Part shown: positions 39,602 through 51,131 of the stretch, one piece after another | Numbering within the stretch: the stretch's first letter is position 1 | Layout of the letters: every line of letters begins with the position of its first letter | Assembly (NCBI RefSeq): GCF_033439725.1 | Contig: NW_026944390.1 | Span: 1,364,001 to 1,428,000, forward strand | DNA from: Neurospora tetraspora | Taxonomy: Eukaryota > Ascomycota > Sordariomycetes > Sordariales > Sordariaceae | Direction of reading: 5' to 3' | Length of the DNA: 64,000 bases | The notes under the pieces: model-generated | Seen by the model: only the letters and a program-made list of their open reading frames with translations | Database searches by the model: none | What the model was told of the DNA's origin: nothing | Made by a program: the position numbers and the translations under genes

Positions 39602-40881
39602 ATGGAGCAAGATCTGGCCTGCAATGTTAACAAATGCGGCGCCCAGTTGACGGGTCAAGCCCTGGTGACTGCATGCAGGTCGGTTGGCAATTTGATACTA
39701 TCGTCCCAGTCCATCCATTCAGCTGACAATTTCCTAGCCATGCAATATGTATGGACTGCGCAAGTCGCCACGGCTTCACCAGCCAGGGACCCTATACCTG
39801 TCCTGTTTGTCGTCAGCCCCTGAATGAGGCCGAGACAGGTAGACAGCTTCTTCGTCCATCAGAAGAGTGGAAATCCGTCATCTTGTGTGGCCTAAGTCCT
39901 ACGGTTGTCATGGAATGCGCAGGAAGAGCCCTAAGTTTCTGGTCGTATCAGATGACAAACCAAATGTCGGTCTTGACATTCCTCGCCGCTCTCTGATCAT
40001 CTACTTTATTGGGCTTTCAGATGCTGACATCCAGAACTAGTCTTCGTCAATCTCAGATGAACAGGAATTTGCAGCTTCACTGCGTCTCCCTCGAGCGTGA
40101 AGTCGAGAGCGTGTGGAATCAAGGAAACACCAGGATATCCACCTTGACGGCGAAGATCAAAGGTATTTCCACGCTGTCCATCTCTCTTGCATGCTGGTCA
40201 CAACGGGCTGACAGTTCTGCCAGACATGGAACTCGAAGAGCAAGGACTCCGTCGAAAATGTGAAGACCTCCGCCGTACACTGGCCGAAAAGAGCAAGAAG
40301 TTGGAGCAGGCTCAGGAGCTCTACAACAAACTTAAGCAAAAGGTGTTGCTAAGCCAGCCAGCCAACGATCCGGCTGATGTCATGGGCTCGAGGATAGGCC
40401 CAGAGACGAATCGGTATGACCTTCAAGGACAGAATTCTGGTGGGATCGGATCGAGAACCAACTACTTCCCCGATGACTCAAGGTCATCGAGAAGGCATTC
40501 GGGTTCAGAAAGCTTGGACAATTGGAACAAGCCCATGGACCCCCAATGTAAATCTTCACTCTTACTTCGCTACACTGACATAACACTGACCAATCTGCAG
40601 TTCCTATACCCGGAACCCCAGCTAGCCACATGTCGATGGGTGAGCCAGGCTCTCGTTTCTCATCCATGCGAGACTCTCTCAGTAACACTTTGCCGGCAAT
40701 CCCTCGCTCGGGTCGTTATACCCAATCCAGCAGAGCGAACAACCATGCAACGGGTAGCAATATTGGGCGAACAACGTCGACATCACTCGCTTCTGCTGAA
40801 CTGAGAAGCAGTCGGCGACATGATGATCCCGTTGTTCCCAGGACATCTACGATACGAAGAGTAGGAGGTTTGTGCATCTGA
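39602..40881 (+). CDS. hei10: HEI10/CCNB1IP1-like RING and coiled-coil protein
   Basis: Five exons are inferred: 39,602-39,678, 39,738-39,969, 40,021-40,162, 40,224-40,547 and 40,601-40,881, giving 351 aa. The N-terminal RING starts with CNVNKCGAQLTGQALVTACS. It continues HAICMDCASRHGF and YTCPVCRQPL, with Cys/His spacing as in the HEI10 family. The stretch GLSPTVVMECAGRALSFWSY is a family hallmark. A coiled coil follows (about residues 130-195, LRRKCEDLRRTLAEKSKKLE), then a Ser/Arg-rich tail. HEI10 proteins are E3 ligases that mark crossover sites on meiotic chromosomes; the homologue in Sordaria is well studied. The second intron begins GTCTTG, a weak donor chosen because it is the only one keeping the frame. 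The first begins GTCGGT. Confidence 0.85.
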
Positions 40882-41776
40882 CATTATGGTTGTTCCAACT
40901 CTTCAGATATATGTTCTAACTGTACGAATCGCTGTTCAGACCCGATACCCAGAACCAGCTCCCATTCGTTTGACTCACTCCCCAGTTTCATCAATCGGTA
41001 ACTCGGTCGAAGGCAACTAAGTGAGGTAGATTTCTGAGAAGGAAGGATGGAGCCATGCATTGCTGCATGTCTCATGTCATCTAGTGTAAATAGACCATAT
41101 GTCATGCAGTCTAGAGTTCTGCCTAGAACGGAGTACGGGATGTCAGCAACTTCGGTTTGCCAAAAGAGTGGATGGACAAATTCGATACCATATCCAACAA
41201 ATACAACGACTCAGCAACTAAGACTGCGTTTGTTCTGGTGCGGTTTGCGTATAAAGGGCCTCATACGACAAGTTTTGCACTCAAGAAGGCGGCCAACTTG
41301 CCAAACTCAACTCGGAACCCTCGAATTGAGTTGTAACTCGCTTTGGGGGTCTCGAATTGAATTGATTTTAGTGTAGTTGAGTCGAGTTGGATTGAGTAAG
41401 ATGAGTTATTTCAAGCGCTGTACGAAACCCGTACGAGAACAAACACGGCCTAATAGTATACTTCACCGAACATGTATTTGCTGTTGAACGTCAATGGTAC
41501 TATAGTATGCAGCTTCATACTCTCCGATGAAATGGCACAATGAGGCTTCAAGGCCATGATCATGTGCTAATCACTGGTTTCCCTACACGGGAGAAGGGGA
41601 GAACGCAGAGCATAAAACATGGAGTTATTTTGGTTTTGTGAAGCTCTATTCAGCTGGTCACGTCTAGAGGCACTGGGACGGTTGTGTGTGTATGTGCATT
41701 GGTGCTGCTATTGAGCATGGGTGAGGTGGGGTACATAAGCACTAAAACAAGCAGCGAAAAATAATAACAAGTTGCA
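40882..41776. other. Intergenic region between HEI10-like gene and tRNA-Gln
   Basis: Apart from a candidate MITE at 41,221-41,451 (listed separately) no feature is seen. Confidence 0.5.
41221..41451. mobile_element. Candidate MITE with hAT-like termini, about 230 bp
   Basis: The left end TAAGACTGCGTTTGTTCT and the right end (reverse complement) TTAGGCCGTGTTTGTTCT match at 14 of 18 positions. The match goes on inward (GGTGCGGTTTGCGTA against CGTACGGGTTTCGTA). No transposase is present. No clear 8-bp target duplication was found, so the class is uncertain. It is unrelated to the TA-flanked MITEs in this window. Confidence 0.55.
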
Positions 41777-41862
41777 GGTTGTGTAGTGTAGTGGTTATCA
41801 CTCTGGATTTTGAAACTCATCAAAACCTTCCAGTAACCCCGGTTCGAACCCGGGCACGACCT
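41777..41862 (+). tRNA. tRNA-Gln (anticodon TTG) with 15-nt intron
   Basis: The acceptor arm GGTTGTG pairs with CACGACC (one G-U). The D arm is GTGTAGTGGTTATCAC. The anticodon stem CTGGA pairs with TCCAG around a loop TTTTGA plus T. The T arm is CCCGG-TTCGAAC-CCGGG. The intron, 41,814-41,828, lies one base 3' of the anticodon, the standard position. An A box-like GTGTAGTGGTT and a B box GGTTCGAACCC are present. The intron would need the tRNA splicing endonuclease, one subunit of which (SEN34) is encoded at the right edge of the window. Confidence 0.93.
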
Positions 41863-41866
41863 CATC

Positions 41867-41880
41867 TTTTGCACTTTTTT
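41867..41880 (+). terminator. RNA polymerase III terminator of tRNA-Gln
   Basis: T runs TTTT (41,867-41,870) and TTTTTT (41,875-41,880) follow the tRNA 3' end within 20 bases. Confidence 0.8.
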
Positions 41881-43033
41881 CTTGTTCATCTTCCATGAAA
41901 TTTGACTCACCGTGACTACATTCATTCTGCTTCTTTTTTTCTCGGTCTGTTTTGGTAATCTAGTCACTCTTTTTTTAGTCGTCTTCCTTCTAGTGGACGG
42001 CCAACTCGCATCGGAAGCGATGTTGACAGGTTTTCGCGAGGGGCTTCCAGTTTGATCCAACCCAGTCATCGCAATCTAACAGTCTTCCTTTCAAGACTTC
42101 GGGTCATCCATCAACACATCAACAATTCCACTGATGCGACTGGTCCATCAAGCTTTCCTCCTCCTTTGCTTCAACTTGTACCTGACGCTCCCAATGCTAT
42201 ACCTCATCTTCAAATAAACGCCTTGCACAGACGAGCCAGAAACAGGGGGTAGGGGGCGGCTCAACAACCAGGCCAGGGGGGGGGACCGCCGACCAGCCCG
42301 ATCCGGGGTAGGTGCCATTCTGCGTTTCACGCGAGTGTGACGGCATCGGAACTTGTTAAAGCCGTGAGGCTGAGAGGTGATAATTGAGGAGAAGGTCGGT
42401 CAGAAGACGAAATCTATCTACTGCACAAAATGCGGAAGTGCTTGGCTCAAACGAGAGGGTGACCCACAGCGGCTGGGCAGAGGGCGCGGGTGGTTGCGAT
42501 AGGTCCGGCAGTGGTGTTGGTAGGGCGATTGATACAGACCGATCGACGACATCCCAGGCATGGTGATGAAACCTGTTGATGGTGAGAAGTCGGAGGAGGT
42601 GCTGGTAGCTGGACTGCTAACTGAATGTAGTAGTTCTTGCGGCGGGGAAGTCTCGACATCGTCACAACAAACTCTCGAGTCTCAGTCGGTTGTCCAGTCG
42701 CAAGTCGCCATACGAGCCTCGAAGCTCCCTACGCCTTGTCTGAGCGAGACGACGGGCTACCTCACCAGACGCCTGTCTGCCACTTCACGTTTATGCGCTA
42801 CCTCCAGAACTTCTACGCTAGACGAGGCGATGCGAGGAGAGGAGTTTCACCGACGCCGTTCTTGCGCGCAACTTTGAGTCTTTGGCCGCTGGACTTGAGC
42901 CTCGATTCCCCTTTCCCCTCCCACCCCAAATCCGTTTCTCTTGCAATACCACGATCTAATGTTTCGATTAGGAAGATCTCAAGCCAAGGCGCCAGCCACT
43001 ATTCCCCCAACATACATTGTCGCATCCATCCAT

Positions 43034-43179
43034 TGATGGATCGTACACGGTTCACGGCCCAAATCGGCCCCGGCTTGGCTTGACATGATCTACTCGCGGC
43101 AACAATGGATGGATCGTACACGGTTCACGGCCCAAATCGGCCCCGGTTTGGCTTGACATGATCTACTCGCGGCAACAAA
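43034..43179. repeat. Tandem duplication, 73-bp unit, nearly identical copies
   Basis: Two adjacent copies of GGATCGTACACGGTTCACGG...CTACTCGCGGCAACAA start at about 43,034 and 43,107. They differ at essentially one C/T position (GGCTTGG against GGTTTGG) and at the junction. The left flank adds a small inverted repeat (ATCCATC/GATGGAT). Confidence 0.93.
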
Positions 43180-43342
43180 AGCTTGTTTGGGTTGACACCT
43201 GGCTTGGTGGCTTGGTACGCGAACTTCGGATACCACCAGTGCCGAGAATGAAACAGAAAGAAAGAAGAGAGAGGCATGGCTATGTCACATGCGAGAGAAA
43301 TATCGGGGACATCGATCAAGGCCCTGTTCTGTCGAGCAGTTG

Positions 43343-43376
43343 CCCCCCCCCCCCCAAAACAAAAAAAAAAAAAAAA
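43343..43376. repeat. Poly-C followed by poly-A tract
   Basis: Thirteen C residues, then AAAAC and a run of about 16 A. Homopolymer lengths in assemblies are often inaccurate. Confidence 0.9.
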
Positions 43377-44481
43377 GGAACTACAAGTGTCACGTCTGTG
43401 ATATGGGCCTCGCTACCAAGAGGCACGTCAAGTCAAAGTCAAATACAGACCTTTGCTAGGCCAAGTTGGCTCACTCGCTTGTCTAACCTGAAGTTTTGCG
43501 GCATAGCAGAAGGAGAATAGCAAAATACTAGTCGATGCTACAGGCTAAAAAGGTTCTTCGCCGAAGTCGACGAAGAATACCACAACACCACCGGCATAAG
43601 TCGGATCGAGACAGACCGAAGGCTGAGTATAAAGCAATGGCCTTGACTATATCGCCCAGAAAATCTCAAGGATGCCGACGATGTTGAAGGGCATCGGAAA
43701 TAGCATCGGGCACAAATGTTGCCCAAGTGAAGTGGCACTAGACTTGAGTGAGTCTGCCGATGCCTCGATGATGCACACTTCTCAAGTGACCCAGGCAATT
43801 GCATCGAATATTATTGATAATCGTTTACATGCAATATGAACTACAGATCAAATAACGTGGGCAACTTGAAGTTTTCATCCGCTCAGTTGAAAACGGGTTG
43901 TTCGTTAGCAGAGAGTGCAAGTTCGACTCGAGATAGCATCTCCTGTCACCCACTATTCCCAACATCTCCCGCAAACAGTTCCGAGTACAATCAACAATTG
44001 CCCATGTCGACACCATTATAATCTCAGACGCCTTGTTTCGTGCCAAGCATCAAGCGCCGAGCTACAGCGAACCCTGCGCAAGATCAGACATCGAAACTCG
44101 AAACCCGGCCCCTTAAGACCAGGGGGAGAAACGCCGGAGGACGGCAGCGCATTGTAAACATCACGATGGCACCCTCGCCGACAGTATCGGTATCACGAAA
44201 GAAAAATGTATAAATACCGGTGTTGGCTTCCTCTCTGCTGGACTTGACTTTTGGCTTCATCATCATCACCATCATCAACAATTCAGCACCTCAGGCAGGT
44301 CCAGCCCTTTCAGTCACACTCCGGCTTTCTCTTCAATCTTCCTTCCTCAGCACCATTTAATCCTCTCTCCTGCCGGTTCAGGTTATATCCACGACTTTTT
44401 TGTGCTGTGCACCCACCATCATTTTTGACTTTTCCAACACACAATCGACAAAAAGAAAACCTTCAAAACACCGCAGACAAA

Positions 44482-45308
44482 ATGGCATCTCTCAAGTCCA
44501 TCCTCATGAGCTTCTTCGCTCTTGCTCCCCTGGTAGCCGGTCATGGCGCTATCATCGCCGCAGTAGGCGACGCCGGTGGTAAGGGTATGGCCCTGGGCAT
44601 CGACCCCAGCACTCCCCGTACCGGAACCAAAAAAACCCCCTTCCAGGTGGACACCACTCGATTCCGTGGCCAGGCAGCCAAGACGGTCGGCCAGACGATA
44701 CAAGGGGGCGCCAACGATGTTGAGAAGGGCACCCAGGCCATCCTTGACAATACCGGGGGTTCGCTGCCGCAGGTGACGGCCGGTGGTTCGGTCAAGATGA
44801 CGCTCCACCAGGTCAACCAGGACGGAGCTGGACCGTTTAGTTGCATGATCAACTCGGATGCGCAGGCGACGGAATGGACTAAGGTCAATGTCGCGACGAA
44901 TGTTCCGGGCAGGCTCGGTCTCTCTAGGGTGAGTCCCTACCTACCACCACTTGGATGATAAGATCATCGACTAACAACCCTCAACAGGCTACCACGACTG
45001 ACTTCCCTTTGATCGCTGAAATCCCTGCCGGCCAAACATGCACCGGAACCGCCGCTGGTCAGAACAACGTGTGCTTGGTGCGGTGCCAGAACCCGATCGG
45101 CTTCGGTGGTGTCGTGCCCGTCCAGATGGCCGGCGGTGCTGGTGCTGGTGCTGGAACTGGTGGTGGCAACACCAACACCACTACCACCGAATCTGTTAAG
45201 TCTAACAAGCGCCCTCTTGCCAGGAGGTACTTTGCCAAGCGTTCCGACCTTGAGAATGATTCTTTGGAGGATTTGGAGGAGTGGCAGCACGACGAAGACG
45301 ACGAGTAG
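44482..45308 (+). CDS. Egh16/GAS1-type secreted protein
   Basis: Two exons are inferred, 44,482-44,928 and 44,988-45,308, giving 255 aa. The intron is GTGAGT...CAACAG with branch site GACTAAC. Residues 1-20 form a signal peptide ([10 protein letters not shown]), so the mature protein would start [13 protein letters not shown]. The stretch [20 protein letters not shown] and the few Cys residues (FSCMIN, GQTCTG, NVCLVRC) fit the Egh16-like family. That family was first described as infection-stage genes of plant-pathogenic fungi and includes MAS/GAS proteins of Magnaporthe. Many saprotrophs also have members, so no pathogenic role is implied. A Gly/Ala and Asn/Thr linker leads to a tail with KR dipeptides (possible Kex2 sites) and an acidic end. 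The molecular activity is not known to me. Confidence 0.82.
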
Positions 45309-46696
45309 AGGGGCACTACCTCTCTCCGGTAGTGTTCTTGACGGTGCTACGACGGGTATGAGTGCGAAAACGATGGGTTGGAAAGTGAAGTGAGTGACTT
45401 GAACTGGGATGTCAGTTACATGGAGTGTAGGATATTGCGGTCAAGTAAAGATAGGGGGGAAGGTGAAGCCGGAGTGTGACTAGGGTGGGAAACTTGGGAT
45501 CTGGATAGTGCTCCCCCACTGTCACTGACAATTCAATGATTGATGTTTAAACTTTTACCTATCCCAATCTGTCGTGCTTGCCAGAAGTGAACCGCCAATA
45601 TATCTTCACTTTGAGGCTGTCACAACTCACAAGAAGAAACGGCTCGCGTGCTCGACACTGACAAACGGACGCAGTGATAGGTTGAAAGATTAGCGGCGAT
45701 ATCTACGCCTGGGCCTTTTTCTCTACTCCAACCGCGCTCGAGCCGTTACGTACTCCTCTTTCTCCTTCCCCGCATGACGTCAAGTAGGTAATGGATGAGT
45801 GGCGATCGGACTGCCACTTTTGGGCTGCTTTGAGCTTATTCTAACCACCTTTATTCCGAAGGCAACGATCGAGATTGGACTGGCGCGACTGGGCGATATT
45901 GAATTTTGGGGCTGTATTGCTGGCCACACAAGTGACAGCTCTCGGTGGATGATTGGCAATCCCAAACAGCGAAGTGACAAGAGTGCGTGCTACTCGGACG
46001 GGCGACTGCAAGATGGATGCGTCGAGATTGAAAGTGCCGGTCGGGATCGTCAGGGTTGTCAGGAAATCACTGGCTCGAGGATTGGGAATGATAGACGCTC
46101 TCCGTCACTTACACGGCACCGAGCCAATAACATTGCCCGGATCGGAGACTGGGATACCTACTGATATCAACGGACACGAACAGAGTAGCAGAAGGAGGAA
46201 AGAGCAGCAAACAATGACACTGGGAGCCACACTTCGAGTTCCAGTCAGAGCACAGCACGGCCCCCGACCTTGTTGTGCCTTCCCTTCCTACTTGAGAACT
46301 ACTGCGTCTCAATCACATCGAAGTGGTCAGGTGCCACCCGAGTCGAGTCCTTGGAGGGGAAGGGTTTACGTACTGGTTCCTCCGATTGTCTTTTCTTTTT
46401 CCTTCCATCATCACCATCATCTTCTCCTCCGTCAAATATCCTAAACATTCTTCGCTCCGAGATACCTAGTAGTCATCCTGTCAGCACTACACCTCTACTT
46501 ATAACCTAAAGACCACTCCGACTCGCTTATCAACCACTCTCCACTACTCTTCATCTCTATCTCTCTGCCATTATCCATCTCCAGAATTACAATCTCCACG
46601 TCCCATCTCACGGACCCATAATCTATCTACCATACCAGTTAGTACGACACTTCGAACGTTGAGCCCATCAGAAAACTCGCCAGAGACTCCGACACC
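45309..46696. other. Intergenic region, Egh16-type gene to small gene
   Basis: It contains the 3' UTR of the first gene and the promoter/5' UTR of the next. No reading frame here looks like a real gene. Confidence 0.5.
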
Positions 46697-47273
46697 ATGT
46701 CTGGTAAGTAATCCTCTCTGGAAATGCAGATAAGAGCATACTCTGACTCGACTTTGATACTTCACAGAACAACAGCAAAACAAAGCCCCCATCACCATCG
46801 ACACCACCAGGACGACCACCACCTCCTGGGAGGACCCCAACACCATGACGCAACAAACCACAACCACCCACAGCGAACAACAACCGGTACAACATCGCAA
46901 TTCGGAAACAGCAACTCCCACATTCACCAACTTCAGTCCCGTCTCGGCTGCTTCCGACTCTCCCACCTCTCCGGCAGACCGTCGGATGAGTGCCGAATGG
47001 GGTAAGTTTCAATCACCATTTCCCCTTTCCCCATCCCTTTCTTTCTGGGTGTTTTCCCCCCTCCGTCACTATCATCATGCCCGACCCAAGAAAAACTAAC
47101 CTGACTCCTTTTTCGTCGTTGCAGACGCCTCAAAAGTACCACCAAGCCGCTTCCAAAAGCGCAAGGGATCCATCTACGCCGTGCCCAAGACGCGGGACGG
47201 CCACATTGACGATAACTATGCCACTGCCTTCCATCAGAAACACATGGAGAAGGGATATCAGAATGTGAAGTAA
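46697..47273 (+). CDS. Small conserved-looking hypothetical protein, 129 aa
   Basis: Three exons are inferred: 46,697-46,703 (only ATGTCTG), 46,768-47,001 and 47,125-47,273. Both introns start GTAAGT and end CACAG and TGCAG. The start has a good context (CACCATGTCT). The N-terminal half is Thr/Gln/Ser-rich and probably disordered (TTRTTTTSWEDPN). The C-terminal half is compact and basic: PPSRFQKRKGSIYAVPKTRD, then GHIDDNYATAFHQKHMEKGY. The exon structure with perfect splice sites argues that it is real. I do not recognise the family. No signal peptide or membrane segment is visible. Confidence 0.72.
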
Positions 47274-48120
47274 GCGAGCGAACGGAAATGGGATGGGAAC
47301 ACAAGATGGCATTGGACAGGAAAAGAATTGATATGAGGGAGGGAGGATATGTTGAGATGATATCCGGTTGTTCGATGGGTTGAGTTGGCTTTTGTCGATT
47401 GTGTGCGTGTTAGTTTTGGTTGATGGTGGGGAGGAGGAGGGATGCTTATATGACATGATCGTTGATGTTTATCTTCCTGATGGGCTGTACTATCACTATT
47501 TCCGATTGACGGTATTCGTTTTCTTCTGTTTTGGAATAGGAAATCCCTCTCAATGAGATATGAACCGAGATCTTCTCCACACGCGAAGGGTAGCAGATGT
47601 GCTTTTTGCTATCGATATTGTTGTTAGCTCGAAGCATATGAAGTTGATCATCCAGGCCTGCTGTGTTGTGTTTATTAAAGATATAAAGGAGTAGCCGTGA
47701 CGTTGCTCAACTGTGCCACATACGTCTTCATGGTAAATTGGAGGGAGGTTTGTTCTTATGCACCCCGAAACCCCTAGCCTTCATCCCCCTTTTCCCTTGT
47801 CTGCCTGCGTACAGTCAAAAATATTTGGGCAGTATCCACGAGCCGCCAATCCCTAGTTCCTGTGATGAAAAGAAACAGAAGAATTCCATCCCCTTGCCTC
47901 CCCTGTCAGTCCAGTTCAATGGATGGGAGTGTAGTGAGTGAGTTGTGTTTACGTGATGATAAATGTTTAAGTAGCCGGCCCCCTTCCCAGTTCCAGTCTA
48001 TGTACAATACAGGCCAACCTCGCCGTGAAAACCAGAAAAACCACGCACAAGAGCCCGAACCCAAGAAAAAACGACAAATGAGAAGCTCTTCAGAAACAAC
48101 AAAGAAAAAAAAAGTAGTGA
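47274..48120. other. Convergent intergenic region
   Basis: It lies between the 3' ends of the small gene (+) and SYF1 (-). It should hold both 3' UTRs; no other gene is seen. Confidence 0.6.
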
Positions 48121-50741
48121 TCATTCATCCATTTCATCAAGATCGATAGCATCCGGGTTATGAACCTGAACAGGCTGAACCGGCATGCTACCGCCCTTTG
48201 GTCCTTCCGAAGCAGCCACAAAGCCCACGGGCGCGCGCGCCTGTCTCTCCAGCGCCGCCATCGCGTCCGCAACCTCGGCGTCCATCTCTCCTCCTCCATT
48301 TCCTGCTGCCTCCTCCTCCATCCGCTTCTGCTGACTCCTCGCCAGTGCTTGGGAAGCAATGAAATTGACGTCCGTGTTGTACTGCGCCTGCACGCTTCTC
48401 TTGATGCGGAGCATCTCCTTGTAGGTATCCTCGTTGCCGTGTTGGACCTCGAATTGATCCCACTTGGCCCAGAAGCCCGGGTTCGTGCGCGGGTCGCAGA
48501 ACTGCGAGGCGTGGCCGTAGATGGCGCGGGCGCGGTCGATCTCGCCCAGCCGCTTCTCCATGTCGGCGAACTTGAGACACATGTCGCGGGCCTCGGCGTC
48601 GGGTAAGGCCGCGATGGCGCGCTCGTAGATGGGCCGCGTCGAGGGCAGGCCGAAGTTGGAGGCTGACTTGGTGATGTAGAAGTTGAACATGTCGGCGCGG
48701 TCCTCATCGGCGACGGCGCGGGTGGCGCGCTCGTAGATGCGCATGGCGTGGCGCGCGAGGCCGCGCTCCTCTTCGAGGTTGCCGTACATGAGGTAGATGA
48801 CCTTGGCGAATTTCGGCGGGCAGTCCTCGACGGCTTGCTCGAAGAGATCGCGGAGGCGCTCGATGCTGATCTTGCGGTCGACGGCCTTGGTGAGGTATAG
48901 GTTCCAGAGCTCAAAGGCCACAGGGTAGCTGAAGAGTTCGAGACCGCGCTCGTAGATCTTGAACGACTCTTCGAAGTACTTGTGCTCCTCCAGAAGGTTG
49001 GCGTAGTTAACCACTGTCTGGGGAGTGGCGATGCGAAGTTCGAATATCCTCTCGTACACCTTGCGGGTCTCATCCAGGGAGCTGACACTTTCCACAAGGT
49101 CAACGTAGAAACTCCACAGCTTCCAGCTTTTGTGAACTCTTTGTTGTGGCGAGAGTGTTTCGTCGAAGTAGTCCACCGTAGACCTCTTGGGCGCCTGTAC
49201 CGCCTTTGCCATGACCTTCATGGCCTCGTCGAAGCACTCGTTTCGAAGCTCCATCTCTGCCCACTCGATCCACATGTCTGCTAACTCTGCAACGGACTTA
49301 TAAGGGACCTTGATGGCCTTCTCCATGATTCTTCGGGCACTTGAAAGGTCCCCTCCGGCCTCGTAAAATTTGGCGTAATTGGTCCATAACTGGTGAAGTG
49401 CGCCCACTGCCTTCTTTGGTTGGATAGCTTCAATAGCATCAAGGTAAGTCTTGACAACCTCCTCCTTATTGTCGCCCCACAGAGCCACACGCTTCTCCCA
49501 CTCCGTGACATTGTTGGGGTTTTGCCTCAGGAGAACATCGTTCAAGAGGAAGGGTCGGCGGTCCATCAGATGCTCGAACCGCATCATCCGGATATCCAAA
49601 TCGAAATCAGCCACCTCGTCCACCTCTCCCTTCTCAGCCCGGGTCGATGCCATCTCCATCAGGGCGCTAATGATGGACTCCTCAAACTCCGTGTACGAAT
49701 CGAAAACGAGGGTGAAGTCTCGAACGGTCATGACGGTCGTAATGCCCTCCTCGAAAACATCTCGTGCGCGTTCAAAGCTACCTCGTCGAATCCAATAGGT
49801 CGCCAAGCCGCACCACAGCTTACCCCTCTGGTCGGCAAATCTTTCGATACCACTGCGAATGATCCGTTCGACGTCGATTCCCGTCTCATGCCCCGTCTCC
49901 ACCTCCGTCGCATGCTCGACCAGCAAATCTACCATCTCGCTCCACAGCTCGTAGTGTCCCTTGCTGTTTTTGCTCGTGAATCGCGGGTTGTTGAGGATCT
50001 CGATGTACTTGTGGACGGCTTCCGTATATAGCCCCACCGTTACCAACAACTCGATGAAGTCCTCGGCATCCTCTGGGTGAACCTGCATGTACCTGCGCCA
50101 GATCTTGACGGCCGTCTCGCCTTCGGCCGAGTTGGCGAAGGGTCGGTACAGAGCCCATATCCTGTTGTGTTGCGTAATGGGGAGAGCGCGGAGGGCCCGA
50201 TCGAAGGTGCGTCGTGTGTGTGTCACAAGCGGCTGCTGCATCAGAAACTTGAGATACATCTCCCATATCCTAGGCATCTTGTTGAGGAGGATGAGCGCCC
50301 TCTCAAAAAGGCTGTTGACCTTTTGGTACTCGGAGGCGAAGATGGCGGCATTGAGCTTCGAAACGTGCTTCGTCCTAAGCCAGAGGTACTGGCGACCAAG
50401 TCAGTTGGCATGTTGGGCCATGGGGAAAGTTCCGGCACTCACCATCTTCCAAAGCTTATAGGATCGAGGAAGCTGCACACAGGCGCGCTCCATGATATAT
50501 GCCTGCTCCTGGACCGTCCCATTCTGAAGCTTGTACTCGATATATGCAAGCCATGGCTTCGTGCTGCCGGGGTTACGGACGATGTCTTGTTCGTAGGGAA
50601 AGTCCTCCTCGCTCTACCGGTACACCAATCAGATGGTCAGTTTGTCTTTCTGTAGCAGAGACCTTGGACAAGAGGAGGGAAAAGACATACGACCAAGGAG
50701 AGGTCTGGGCGACGGTCGGAGGCGCGTGAAAGGATAGACAT
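48121..50741 (-). CDS. syf1: Pre-mRNA-splicing factor SYF1 (XAB2 family)
   Basis: Three exons are inferred: 50,741-50,691, 50,613-50,443 and 50,388-48,121, giving 829 aa, typical for fungal SYF1. The introns start GTATGT and GTGAGT. The N-terminus MSILSRASDRRPDLSLV is followed by SEEDFPYEQDIVRNPGSTKP. The rest is an array of HAT (half-a-TPR) repeats, for example FERALILLNKMPRIWEMYLK, TRRTFDRALRALPITQHNRI and ARAIYGHASQFCDPRTNPGF. The tail is Glu/Ala-rich and acidic (AIDLDEMDE). SYF1 is a scaffold of the Prp19-associated (NTC) complex in the spliceosome, in the nucleus. The gene is divergent to V-ATPase subunit D, with a RIP-mutated copia element between them. Confidence 0.97.
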
Positions 50742-51131
50742 GGCGAAGGGTGGTCCGCGTTGGACTGCAGAAGAAGACCGGGAGTGGCGTCGCTGGAGGA
50801 AGGAATAAAATCGATGTTCAAGGAGCAAAGGTCCCTAGAGGCATTCCTGCCGTATTCCCACGATTTTGGGCCAGCCTCTCGACAAGATTCGGAGAATGGG
50901 CGGACGGTGACGGGGTTTCGTTTTCGCTGGCTTGTTGTCGCTGTGTTTTGTCCGTGATTCTTTTTTCTTGGGAGCCCGGCACGTCTCGAAGTTCAACCTT
51001 GTTCACACGAGTTTCGCGAAAGCTCAGACCAGCCTCCCATTTACGGAGTTAGAGCGATCATTTGGCAGATGTCCCGCTAAACAAGAGCCAATTTCAGTGG
51101 GGTTAATTGCTGATAACCTCCCAGACCTTGG
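50742..51131. promoter_or_regulatory. SYF1 promoter-proximal region
   Basis: Only 390 bp separate the SYF1 start from the copia LTR, so the retained promoter is short. Base composition here is still balanced. Confidence 0.6.
51127..51131. repeat. Target-site duplication CTTGG (left)
   Basis: The five bases before the left LTR, CTTGG, are repeated exactly at 56,642-56,646 after the right LTR. Confidence 0.92.

Larger units (their letters stand above)
41881..44481. other. Intergenic region upstream of the Egh16-type gene
   Basis: No convincing gene is seen. It includes a 73-bp tandem duplication and a C/A homopolymer pair, listed separately. The 5' UTR of the Egh16-type gene should lie in the last few hundred bases. 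Confidence 0.5.

Noticed and set aside
41650-42069. 139-codon minus-strand frame
   Set aside because: It runs through the tRNA-Gln gene and its terminator. The tRNA structure is the better explanation.
45799-46444. Two overlapping open frames of 121 and 163 codons on +
   Set aside because: No domain, poor start context, and they lie where the promoter and 5' UTR of the small gene are expected.
48090-49103. 337-codon Ser/Thr/Arg-rich open frame on - inside SYF1
   Set aside because: It overlaps the SYF1 coding exon in another phase and has the low-complexity composition typical of shadow frames in GC-rich codons.
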